From assembly GCA_025916135.1 (NCBI GenBank), contig CP104793.1, positions 1,922,001 through 1,986,000 on the forward strand: a DNA stretch of 64,000 nucleotides, written 5' to 3'. This DNA comes from Rhodobacteraceae bacterium D3-12. Lineage in GTDB: Bacteria; Pseudomonadota; Alphaproteobacteria; Rhodobacterales; Rhodobacteraceae. Below the pieces are notes generated by a model, which was not told the DNA's origin, searched no databases, and saw only the letters and a program-made list of their open reading frames with translations. How positions within the stretch are numbered: the first letter of the stretch is position 1; each line of letters opens with the position of its first letter. Shown piece after piece: positions 27,062-36,017 of the stretch. A program made the position numbers and the translations under genes.

Positions 27062-27934
27062 TTAGCCCATCTCGTTCAGGCGCTTGATCAGCGAGGAGGT
27101 GTCCCAGCGAGCGCCGCCCAGTTTTTGCACGTCTTTGTAAAACTGATCGACCAGCGCTGTGACCGGCAGCGATGCGCCGTTTTCATCGGCTGTCGCGAGG
27201 CAGATCCCGAGGTCCTTGCGCATCCAGTCAACGGCGAACCCGTGGTCGAACTTGTCATCGAGCATGGTTTCGTGACGGTTGACCATCTGCCAGCTTCCGG
27301 CGGCGCCGCCTGCGATCACCTCGACCACGGCTTTGCCATCAAGGCCGGCTTTCTGGGCAAAGTGAAGCCCTTCGGAGAGACCCTGAACCAGACCGGCGAT
27401 GCAGATCTGGTTGACCATTTTGGTCAGTTGGCCCGAGCCGCTCTCGCCCAAGCGTTTGATGGATTTGCCGTATGCGGCCATCACCGGCTCGGCGGTGTCA
27501 TAGGCCGCAGCCTCGCCGCCGCACATGATCGACAGGGCCCCGTTTTCGGCCCCCGCCTGCCCGCCCGACACCGGCGCATCGACAAAGGAAATGCCCTTGG
27601 CCGCGGCATCGTCAAACAGCTCGCGCGTGACAGCCGCCGACACCGTGGTGTGATCGACAAAGATTGTCTTCGGCTCCATTCCGGCAAACGCGCCATCGGG
27701 CCCGGTGCAGACGCTGCGCAAATCGTCGTCATTGCCAACGCACGCCATGACGAACTCCGCGCCAAGGGCGGCTTCACGCGGGGTCGACTCAAATCGCCCG
27801 CCATGCTCTTTCGCCCAAGCTTCGGCCTTGGAAGTTGTACGATTATAGACGCAGACATCATGCCCTTTGGCGGCGAGATGCCCCGCCATTGGATAGCCCA
27901 TCACGCCCAGACCCAGAAAAGCAACCTTGCTCAT
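27062..27934 (-). CDS. beta-hydroxyacid dehydrogenase (3-hydroxyisobutyrate dehydrogenase family)
   Basis: A 290-residue NAD(P)-dependent dehydrogenase. The N-terminal Rossmann motif is FLGLGVMGYPMAGHLA (residues 5-20); the substrate-binding segment is DAPVSGGQAGAENG; the catalytic lysine lies in GSGQLTKMVNQ. It could be 3-hydroxyisobutyrate, tartronate-semialdehyde or glyoxylate/succinic-semialdehyde reductase; sequence reading does not decide. ATG 27934 has AAGGGGAAAG upstream, and longer frames run into the divergent acylase gene. Confidence 0.9.
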   Translation of the reverse strand: MSKVAFLGLGVMGYPMAGHLAAKGHDVCVYNRTTSKAEAWAKEHGGRFESTPREAALGAEFVMACVGNDDDLRSVCTGPDGAFAGMEPKTIFVDHTTVSAAVTRELFDDAAAKGISFVDAPVSGGQAGAENGALSIMCGGEAAAYDTAEPVMAAYGKSIKRLGESGSGQLTKMVNQICIAGLVQGLSEGLHFAQKAGLDGKAVVEVIAGGAAGSWQMVNRHETMLDDKFDHGFAVDWMRKDLGICLATADENGASLPVTALVDQFYKDVQKLGGARWDTSSLIKRLNEMG

Positions 27935-28032
27935 GTCTTTCCCCTTGCATTCGTTCGCTTTAAGGTTTGTCTGGCGCGGAGGCGAATGGCAAGAGCCAAG
28001 GGCGGAATTCGAAGGGAAGGACAGGTCGACAG

Positions 28033-30512
28033 ATGGTGATGCTGTTCCGATGGATGATGCGGATTGTTGTGCTGGCGCTGGTGCTGGTGGGGCTGTTTCT
28101 GGGCGGGGTTTACTATCTCGCGTCGCGCTCGCTTCCTGATTACGACAAGAGCTTGCAGGTCGACGGAATCGGTGCGCCGGTCGAGATTGTACGCGACCAC
28201 GCCAATGTGCCGCATATTTTTGGCGCAAGCGATGCGGACGTATTCTTCGGGTTGGGCTATGCCCATGCGCAGGACCGGCTTTGGCAGATGATGGTGATGC
28301 GGCGCACGGCGCAGGGGCGCTTGTCCGAGGTGTTCGGCCCTGCCACGGTCGAGATCGACACGCTGATGCGGCGGCTGGATATCTACAAGCTTGCCGAAGC
28401 ATCGGTGCCGGTTCAGGACGCCGAGGCGTTGTCGGCGCTTGAGGCTTATGCAAAAGGCGTGAACGCGCGATTGGAAGAGATCAACCGCGACGCATTGGGC
28501 CGGGGCGCGCCGGAGATGTTTTTGTTCAACGCGCCGGTGGCCCCGTGGAGGCCGACGGATTCGATTGTGATCGGCAAACTCATGGCGACCCAGATGATGG
28601 GCCATTTGCAGCGCGAAGTGATGCGCGCGCGGGTGTCGGTTGCGCTGAAGGCGCCCGAGCGTTTGCGCGATATTCTGCCCGATGCACCGGGGGCGGGTCT
28701 TGCCGCTTTGCCAAGCTATGCCAGTTTGATGCCCGAGTTGACGCCGGAACGCGCGCTGGCCGCATCCAAGGGCCCTGCCCGGCCGCGCCATCCGTTGTCA
28801 CCATTTCGAGCGCCGGGGTTTGGCTCGGCCTCGAACGCTGGGCGGCGGCGCCTGAACGCTCGGCCTCGGGCGGGACGTTGCTGGCGAGCGATCCGCATCT
28901 GGGCTATTCCGCGCCTGCGATCTGGTATCTGGCGCGGATCGAGTTGCAGAGCGGCGGGGTGATTGGCGGCACCATTCCGGGGCTGCCTGCGGTTCTGACC
29001 GGGCGCAGCAAGGCGTTGGGCTGGGGGCTGACAGCCTCTTACCTTGACGATCTCGATGTCTATGTCGAGGCCTTGAACCCTGATAACCCCGAGGAATACC
29101 GCACCCCCGATGGTTTCAAACGGTTCGAGACCCGCAAGAGCATTGTTGAAATCAAGGACCAACCGCCCGTCACCCTGACCCTGCGCTGGACCGATAATGG
29201 CCCTGTGCTGCCGGGGCGGTTTGAGAACCTGGCCAAGATCACCCCGGCTGGGCATGTGGCGTCGATAAACTGGACCGCGCTTTCCGCGCAGGACAGGTCG
29301 TATACGGCGGCGTTCAACCTGATGCAGGCCGATACGATCAATCGCGCGATTGCCGCAGCGGAGAGTTTTGTGGCGCCGTCGCAGAACCTGATCGTGGCGG
29401 ACCGGATCAACGTTGCGATGAAGACGATCGGGGCTATGCCGCGCCGCGATGCGGGTCATCAGAGCGAAGGGCGCATGCCGACACGCGGCTGGGTCGCGGA
29501 AAACCGCTGGCAAGGCGTGACGCCCTATGCCGCGCTGCCAGAGTTTGTGGAACCGGCTGGCGGGATCGTCGGCAACACCAATAACAAGACAGTAAGTCGC
29601 CCCTTTCCGCTGCATGTGTCGCATGTCTGGGGCGACACCCAGAGGGTGCAACGCTGGAACGCGTTGATGCAGCGTCGCCGGGTGCATACGCGCGATAGTT
29701 TCATTGATGCTCAGCTTGATATCGTTAGCCATTCAGCGCGGGTTTTGCTGTCGCTTGTTGGCAAGGATTTGTGGTTCACCGGCGAGGCCGCGCCCGAAGG
29801 CTCGCCCGAACGGTTGCGCCAACGCGCGCTGGAATTGCTGGTGAACTGGAACGGCGAAATGTATGAGCATCTGCCCGAACCTCTGATCTATGCCGCGTGG
29901 ATGCGCAGTTTGCAGGCGCGCTTGATCCGTGACGAGCTTGGGCCGTTGACCGAAGAGTTCACCCATATCGATCCGCTGTTCATCGAACGGGTGTTTCGCG
30001 ACATCGACGGGGCGGCGGCATGGTGCGATGTGGAGCAGTCAAGCCAGGTGGAAACCTGCGCCGAGATCGCGCAAGTCGCGCTGGATGATGCGTTGATCTG
30101 GCTGGGAGAGCGCTATGGCACTGCGCTTGAAAGCTTACAATGGGGCGATGCACATCAGGCGGCGCATGATCATGCGGCGTTGGGAGAGGCACCGCTGTTG
30201 CGCTATTTCGTGAATATCCGGCAATCGACCAGCGGCGGCGATTTCACGCTTAACCGTGGACGCTCGATCGGAACCGGGCTTGATCCGTTTCGCAATGTAC
30301 ATGGCGCAGGCTATCGCGGGGTGTATGATTTCGCTGATCCCGACAGTTCGGTCTTTGTGATCTCGACCGGGCAATCGGGGCATTTCCTGAGCCGTCACTA
30401 CGATGATATGGCGACGCTGTGGCGTCGGGGGGAATATGTGCCGATGTCGCTGGATGCCGGGCTGGCGCGGGCGGCGGCGGTGGGCGTGACGGTGTTGATG
30501 CCAGTGCGATGA
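28033..30512 (+). pseudogene. penicillin acylase family hydrolase (Ntn-hydrolase), interrupted by one frameshift
   Basis: An N-terminal-nucleophile hydrolase that would be exported (hydrophobic segment at residues 8-28), then self-cleaved into alpha and beta chains. The alpha chain (DHANVPHIFGASDADVFFGL, AHAQDRLWQM) is in one frame. The beta chain continues in another from about 28841 (SGGTLLASDPHLG to the C-terminus). One base missing near 28838-28841 would join them as GFGSASNAW-AAAPERSASGG, placing the expected nucleophile Ser in SNAW; total 826 residues. Substrates in this family are amides such as acyl-homoserine lactones or beta-lactams; here unknown. Confidence 0.87.
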
Positions 30513-30526
30513 GCCACGCGCGGTGG

Positions 30527-30572
30527 CGTTTTCTTTTGAAGAAAACGGTCAAAAATCCTTCGAGGATTTTTG
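30527..30572. repeat. two-hairpin repeat element, copy A
   Basis: Two adjacent perfect 9-bp hairpins: CGTTTTCTT / AAGAAAACG (30527-30547) and CAAAAATCC / GGATTTTTG (30550-30572). The second ends in T residues and could terminate the acylase transcript. Copies B and C at 30603-30647 and 55809-55854 share the layout with different stem sequences. Confidence 0.65.
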
Positions 30573-30602
30573 GGTGGCCGGGTGAGGATTGTGCGACCTG
30601 CG

Positions 30603-30647
30603 CGTTTTCCTTGAAGGAAAACGAACCGAATTCTTCGCAAGAATTCG
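30603..30647. repeat. two-hairpin repeat element, copy B
   Basis: Hairpins CGTTTTCCTT / AAGGAAAACG (30603-30623) and CGAATTCTT / AAGAATTCG (30627-30647) separated by three bases. It ends six bases before the minus-strand stop of hflX, so it probably also shapes the 3' end of that message. Confidence 0.65.
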
Positions 30648-30652
30648 CTCTT

Positions 30653-31970
30653 TTACACCTTCGAGAAGCGGCGTTCTTGGGCTTCTGTCCAGCGCACGGT
30701 GAGCGTAAAGCCGTCTTCGGTCTGCTCCTCGCTTTCAACCACGCCTTCTTCGTGCAGCCAAGCGCGTTTGCGCCCATCTGCAAACGACAGGTTCAACTCG
30801 CTTTCAAAGCGCAGCCCCGTGAGGTTGGCCGCGATCTCTGTCAGGAAGGCTTCCATCCCTTGCCCCGTGATGGCCGAGAGCGGGATGATTGCCGCGTCGC
30901 GCGCGGCGGCGTTAAGGGTGGCTTCGCGTTGGTCCTCGCTCAGCAGGTCGATTTTGTTCCAGACCTCAAGCTGTGGGGTCTCGTTCCCAACACCGAGCGA
31001 GGTCATGATTGCGGCGACATCTTCGGATTGTTCTTCGCTTTCGGGGTGGGCGATGTCGCGCACATGCACGATTAGATCAGCGGCAAGCACCTCCTCCAGA
31101 GTGGCGCGAAAGGCGGCGACAAGTTCTGTCGGCAGGTCAGAGATAAAGCCCACCGTGTCCGACAGGATAACCTCGGGCCCGCCATCAGGCAGTTCAACCC
31201 GCCGCATCGTCGGGTCAAGCGTGGCAAACAGCATGTCCTTGGCCATCACCTTGGCCCCGGTCAGGCGGTTGAACAGCGTCGATTTTCCGGCATTGGTATA
31301 GCCCACCAGCGCGACAATCGGATAGGGCACCTTGGCGCGGGCTTTGCGATGCAACTCGCGGGTTTTCACCACCTTGGCAAGCTGGCGGCGCAAGCGCACC
31401 AACTGTTCATCAATCGCGCGGCGGTCGGCCTCGATCTGGGTTTCACCCGGTCCGCCGACAAAGCCAAGGCCGCCGCGTTGGCGCTCTAGGTGGGTCCAGG
31501 CGCGCACAAGGCGGGTTCGTTGATACGACAGCGCCGCCATTTCGACCTGAAGCACACCTTCGCGGGTGCGGGCGCGATCCGAGAAGATTTCGAGGATCAG
31601 CCCGGTGCGGTCGAGCAGTTTGACGCCCCAAGCTTTTTCAAGGTTGCGCTGTTGCACCGGAGAGACCGGGCCGTCGATCAGCACCAGTTCGACCTCTTCC
31701 GCCTTGAAGCGAGCCTTGAGTTCGTCAATCTTGCCGGTGCCGAACAGCAGGCCGGGATGCGCCTTGGGCAGGCGCACCACATCGGCGCCCATGACCTCAA
31801 GCCACTGGCAGAGCTTCGGCGAGGGCCACGGCCTCTTCCAGCGCGCGCACCGCATCGCGGTCACGGTCGGCGTTACGAATATCGGGGTGGAGCACCCATG
31901 TGCGGGTATCGCGGGCCTCGGTATCGAAGCCCTGCGCGTCTTTGTCTGCTCCGCTTTGGGATGTGCCCAT
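30653..31970 (-). pseudogene. hflX: GTPase HflX, interrupted by one frameshift
   Basis: A ribosome-associated GTPase of the Obg-HflX class. The body has GKIDELKARFK, the family's GLGFVGGPGETQIEADRR, Walker A GYTNAGKSTLFN, and DTVGFISDLP. The N-terminal 57 residues start at ATG 31970, overlapping the hfq stop (TGATG), in another frame that ends at 31797. Removing one base near 31803-31808 joins them as EALPVLEVMGAD, giving 438 residues, the normal size. Order hfq-hflX is conserved in alphaproteobacteria, so a base-call error is more likely than gene loss. An internal ATG at 31864 is in frame but lacks family N-terminal sequence. Confidence 0.9.
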
Positions 31971-32209
31971 CAGGCGGCGTCTTCACCGTCATACAGGTTG
32001 ATCGGCTGCGACGGCATAATGGTGGAGATCGCGTGTTTATAGACCAATTGCGATTGGCCATCGCGGCGCAGCAGGACGCAGAAATTGTCAAACCACGTGA
32101 TCACGCCCTGAAGCTTGACGCCATTGATCAGGAAGATTGTCACCGGGACCTTGGTCTTCCGCACATGATTTAGAAACGCGTCTTGCAGGTTTTGTTTGTC
32201 GGAAGCCAT
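31970..32209 (-). CDS. hfq: RNA chaperone Hfq
   Basis: A 79-residue Sm-like protein that pairs small RNAs with mRNAs. It shows the Sm1 region [18 protein letters not shown] and the Sm2 motif YKHAISTI. The usual helix start [11 protein letters not shown] is present. The stop codon shares one base with the hflX start (TGATG), so translation is coupled. It lies between trkH and hflX, as in other Rhodobacterales. Confidence 0.97.
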   Translation of the reverse strand: MASDKQNLQDAFLNHVRKTKVPVTIFLINGVKLQGVITWFDNFCVLLRRDGQSQLVYKHAISTIMPSQPINLYDGEDAA

Positions 32210-32363
32210 CAGATTTAGCCTTTATTTTTATACAATTGTTCTTGCGCAGCGCCGCGGATCGGCACCTGTCCCGTGGGGGCGAGTATGTCTTGCACCTGTG
32301 CGGGCGTCCAGAGCAAAAATTCGTATGTGTAACAGACGGCTTTGAGGCGCTTTGTGCGGAGGT

Positions 32364-33878
32364 TCAATCGCGCCAGAGCGCCGGGTTGGCCAGCGCGATG
32401 ATTGCCAGCATTTCGAGCCGTCCAAGCACCATCGCGCCGCAGAGGATCAGCTTGGCCGAGGCGCTCAGCTCGACCAGCGTGACGGGGTTTTCGGCGGCTG
32501 TGGTGATCAATGGCCCGGTGGTGGACAAGGCCGCGACCGCCAGCACGATGGCGTTTTCAAAATCGGTGCCCGTGGCGGTGAACAACGCGGTGATCAGTGC
32601 CAGTGTCAGGGCGAAGAGCATGAAGAACACCCAGGCCACAAACGCCCCGTTGCGCCGGATGCGCCGCCCCTGCCCGCCCGCACGCCAGACCGAATTGGGA
32701 TGCACAAGGCGGTCCATCTCGCGCAGGCCATTGAGGTAGAGCGCATAGACGCGTAAGAGCTTGACCCCGCCCGCCGTGGTCGCCACGCCGCCGCCGATCA
32801 TCGACAGGCCCAGCAGGATCATACCCGGCGAGCCCAGCCCCGACCAATCTCGCGCATCGCTCCAACCGGCGCTTTCAAAGCCGGTGGTCGACAGGAAACT
32901 GGCCACGGTAAAGATGCTCCCCCAGAGGGCGCGTCCGGCCGCGACAAAATTCTCGACCTCATCCACATCAAAAGCCGCGAGCCAGTGGCGCAGGAACAGG
33001 ATGAGCGGCACACCGGCGATAAACAACAGGCCAATGCGAAACTCTGGATCGCTCAGCAGGCTGGGACGCGCCGAGGTCAGCGTATCCGACGAAAACGTCA
33101 GGCGGGACAGCGCAAAGAACAGAAACAGGAAGATCAGCAGTTCGCCCACCATGCCGGACTGGGTGTTGGACACGCCGCCGACCGCGCTGATCCCGCTGGT
33201 GGCGAGCGTCGACATGGCGTGAACCAGCCCCGAAAGCGGGCTGTCCCCGGCGATGACGAGGCAGAACCACAGCACCGCTGTCAGCGAGACATAGATCGGC
33301 GTCAAAAGCCGGAGCGAGCGTTGCAAGCGGCGGTTGGCGTCGGCCTGTTCAAACCGGTCCACCGGCGTATCGCTTTGCGCCATTTCGGCAGAGGCGGTGA
33401 CTTCGAAGCCACCAAGGTTGAGCGGCGCAAGGATTGCCGCCGCCGCCACCCACATCAAAAGCCCGCCAATCCAGCCGACCAGCGCACGATAGAGGTGCAT
33501 GGTCGGCGACAGGCGCTCGGCCGGGAACAGGCTGGCGCCGGTGGTGGTGAAAGACGAGACCATCTCGACATAGGCGTTGAGAAAACTGGTGGTTTGCAGC
33601 CCGTCGTGAAATGGCACCGCCAGAAATAGCGGCAGAATGGTGAAGGCGGCAAACATCGCCGCCAGATCGGTCATGCCACCGCGCAGCTGTCGCGGGCGGC
33701 TCGACAGGGTGATCAAGACCAAGATCACCGCGAATAACCCAAGCGTGCCGGAATAAAAGAACGCCCGCGCCTCATCAAAGTTTTCGAGCGACAGCGCGTG
33801 GAGCGCCGGGATATACATCAACAGCGCCATAATCCCGGCCATGGCCAGAAACATCGGGATATGATTGACGCGGATCAT
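32364..33878 (-). CDS. trkH: potassium uptake protein TrkH
   Basis: A 504-residue membrane subunit of the Trk potassium uptake system, with repeated two-helix plus pore-loop units. Pore segments include SFTTTGASLF, TLATSGISAVGG and FLSTTGFESAG, each with the selectivity-filter TTG/TSG-type turn. It works with the cytoplasmic NAD-binding TrkA encoded just upstream on the same strand, with 57 bases between. The order trkA-trkH-hfq-hflX after ntrX is typical of the order. Confidence 0.95.
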   Translation of the reverse strand: MIRVNHIPMFLAMAGIMALLMYIPALHALSLENFDEARAFFYSGTLGLFAVILVLITLSSRPRQLRGGMTDLAAMFAAFTILPLFLAVPFHDGLQTTSFLNAYVEMVSSFTTTGASLFPAERLSPTMHLYRALVGWIGGLLMWVAAAAILAPLNLGGFEVTASAEMAQSDTPVDRFEQADANRRLQRSLRLLTPIYVSLTAVLWFCLVIAGDSPLSGLVHAMSTLATSGISAVGGVSNTQSGMVGELLIFLFLFFALSRLTFSSDTLTSARPSLLSDPEFRIGLLFIAGVPLILFLRHWLAAFDVDEVENFVAAGRALWGSIFTVASFLSTTGFESAGWSDARDWSGLGSPGMILLGLSMIGGGVATTAGGVKLLRVYALYLNGLREMDRLVHPNSVWRAGGQGRRIRRNGAFVAWVFFMLFALTLALITALFTATGTDFENAIVLAVAALSTTGPLITTAAENPVTLVELSASAKLILCGAMVLGRLEMLAIIALANPALWRD

Positions 33879-33935
33879 CGGTGCTAGATCACTCGCAGCT
33901 TGGCGGCGCGCGCAGGGCTGATTGCGGGGCGCCGT

Positions 33936-35312
33936 TTAGAAGAAATCAATCGAGACCTGCAACAGGCGTTCCACCTCGGGCACATCGGCGGCCAGCGCGA
34001 ACAGCGCGATCACGTCGCCTTCCTCGATGCGCAATGTGCCGGTGGGTTTGTGCAGTTTGTCGCCCTTGAGCACCGCCCCGACAAGCACGCCTTCTGGGAA
34101 GTCGATGTCGCGGATCAATTCGCCCGACACCGGCGAGGTCGAGAGCACCTCGGCTTCGATGATTTCGGCCTCGGCATCGCCAAGAGAATAGACGCCCTTG
34201 ACACGGCCATGACGGATGTGGCGCAGGATCGAGCTTACCGTTGTGGCACGCGGGTTGATATAGGCGTCGATCCCCATCGGCGCCATCAGGGGCACATAGG
34301 TCGGATCATTGATCAGCGCGATGGCCATCGGGCAGCCCGCCTGTTTGGCGCGCACGGCGGCCAGAAGGTTGGTCTTGTCGTCATCGGTCACACAAAGCAC
34401 CGCATCGGCGCGATCAATCGAGGCTTCGGCCAGCAGCGCGGCATCCAACCCGTCGCCATTCAGCACAATCGTGCGTTCCAGCGCATCGGCGGCAACCTCG
34501 GCAATGGCGCGGCTTTTCTCGATCATCTTGGCACGGATGCGGGTTTCGCTGGCTTCCAGCGCCTCGGCCACAGCGAGGCCGACATTGCCGCCGCCGATGA
34601 TGACCACGCGTTCCTGAACCTTGTGGGTTTTACCGAACACTTCGAGCGTGCGCGGCACGTCTTCGGTGGCGACACAGATATAGCAATCGTCGCCGGGCAA
34701 AATCTGATCTCCCGCTTCGGGCGCAAACAGTTTGCCGCCACGGCGCAGGCCGACAACGATCACCTTGAGCGTCGAAAACAGGTCGGTCAGCTGGCGCAGC
34801 GGCGTGTTGAGAACCGGGCAATCCTCGTCAATCGTGATGCCCATAAGCTGTAGGCGTCCACCGAGAAAGGTTTCGGTGTCAAAGGCTGCGGGTGCCTTGA
34901 GGCGGCGCAGCGCGGCTTCGGCCACCTCGCGTTCGGGCGAGATCACCACGTCGATCGGCATGTGGTCCTGCCGGTAAAGATCGGAGTAGATCGCCGTGAG
35001 ATAGCTTTGTGCGCGCAATCGCGCGATCTTGCGTTTGATGGAAAAGGCCGAATGCGCCACCTGACAGGTGACCATATTGACCTCGTCCGAGTGGGTGGCG
35101 GCGATGATCATATCGGCGTCGCGCGCCCCTGCCCGCTCAAGAATGTCGGGATAGGAGGCAAAGCCGGCCACGCCTTGCACGTCGAGCGTATCGGTGGCAC
35201 GGCGCACCAGTTCGGCGTTGTTGTCCACCACCGTTACATCGTTCTTTTCACCGGAAAGATGCCGCGCGATCTGCCAACCGACTTGGCCTGCGCCGCAGAT
35301 AATGACCTTCAT
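33936..35312 (-). CDS. trkA: Trk potassium uptake regulatory protein TrkA
   Basis: A 458-residue cytoplasmic protein with two RCK units, each an NAD-binding Rossmann fold plus a TrkA_C domain. The first fold begins VIICGAGQVGWQIARHL, the second VVIIGGGNVGLAVAEAL near residue 230. It gates TrkH in response to nucleotides. It heads the trkA-trkH-hfq-hflX run and diverges from a small lipoprotein gene that separates this run from ntrX. Confidence 0.96.
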   Translation of the reverse strand: MKVIICGAGQVGWQIARHLSGEKNDVTVVDNNAELVRRATDTLDVQGVAGFASYPDILERAGARDADMIIAATHSDEVNMVTCQVAHSAFSIKRKIARLRAQSYLTAIYSDLYRQDHMPIDVVISPEREVAEAALRRLKAPAAFDTETFLGGRLQLMGITIDEDCPVLNTPLRQLTDLFSTLKVIVVGLRRGGKLFAPEAGDQILPGDDCYICVATEDVPRTLEVFGKTHKVQERVVIIGGGNVGLAVAEALEASETRIRAKMIEKSRAIAEVAADALERTIVLNGDGLDAALLAEASIDRADAVLCVTDDDKTNLLAAVRAKQAGCPMAIALINDPTYVPLMAPMGIDAYINPRATTVSSILRHIRHGRVKGVYSLGDAEAEIIEAEVLSTSPVSGELIRDIDFPEGVLVGAVLKGDKLHKPTGTLRIEEGDVIALFALAADVPEVERLLQVSIDFF

Positions 35313-35439
35313 GCTGTCGTTATCCCTTGTTGTCAGAGGTTTGAATGGCAGATGGGTGCGTTCGGGTCAATTGCTTTGTCAGTCGCGCGCTGACGCAGTA
35401 TGATCGGTGAAAATGCGATGGCAAGGCGGAGAATGTGCA

Positions 35440-35901
35440 ATGAAAACAATAGGCTTTCTGGCGCTGCTTCTGGCGGTAGGCTGTGCGCCGATGGGGGTGT
35501 ATTACAAACCCGGGGCAGCGGTTGCGGCCTCTCAGCGTGCAGAAATCAATTGCAAAGTCGCCGCCGAACGGAAGGTGCCGGTGCGCAATGTCACGCGGGT
35601 GATCCCCGGTCCCATCACTCCGCCCCGCAAGATTTGCAACAGCGAGGGCCGCTGCCGGATCAAACCGGGGCGCGAGCTTCCGCCGCGTATCGTGACCGAA
35701 GACGCCAACGAAGGCTTGCGGCGCGACGTGGTGATGCAATGTATGGCCGACAAGGGCTATCGCTTTGTGCGTATACCGCAGTGTTCGCAAGGGATCTCGC
35801 AGAGCGTAACACCGCAGCAGACCACGGTTTACCCGCGCCTTGGAGAGACCTCTTGCGTGGTGCGTGGGAGCGGCGTTTGGCAGATTGTTACACCGGGGTG
35901 A
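35440..35901 (+). CDS. small lipoprotein, function unknown
   Basis: A 153-residue protein with a lipoprotein signal peptide (MKTIGFLALLLAVGC, lipobox LAVGC with the lipidated Cys at residue 15). The mature part contains six further cysteines, suggesting disulfides, and no recognised domain. ATG 35440 has GGAG-like sequence upstream. It lies on the opposite strand between ntrX and trkA, which are adjacent or nearly so in many relatives, so it may be an insertion into a conserved block. Confidence 0.75.
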   Translation: MKTIGFLALLLAVGCAPMGVYYKPGAAVAASQRAEINCKVAAERKVPVRNVTRVIPGPITPPRKICNSEGRCRIKPGRELPPRIVTEDANEGLRRDVVMQCMADKGYRFVRIPQCSQGISQSVTPQQTTVYPRLGETSCVVRGSGVWQIVTPG

Positions 35902-35967
35902 CTTGACGGGGGCGACCTGAGGCGACGGCCTGAGGGCGCGACCTGAGAACAGCCGGCCCCGCGGGCG

Positions 35968-35988
35968 CCCCGGATTTGATCCGGGGTT
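35968..35988. repeat. small palindrome in the lipoprotein/ntrX convergent gap
   Basis: CCCCGGAT and ATCCGGGG pair perfectly around TTG. Palindromes of this type are frequent between genes in alphaproteobacterial genomes. It could act as a weak bidirectional terminator; no T tract is present. Confidence 0.4.
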
Positions 35989-36017
35989 ACGTGGCGGTGG
36001 TCAAGTCCGAAACGGGG

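Noticed and set aside
27935-28453. N-terminal extension of the dehydrogenase gene
   Set aside because: The family N-terminus begins at 27934 with a ribosome site; the extension overlaps the acylase gene.
30653-31970. Programmed ribosomal frameshifting in hflX or the other split genes
   Set aside because: No slippery heptamer with a downstream stem is visible, and these families are not known for recoding.
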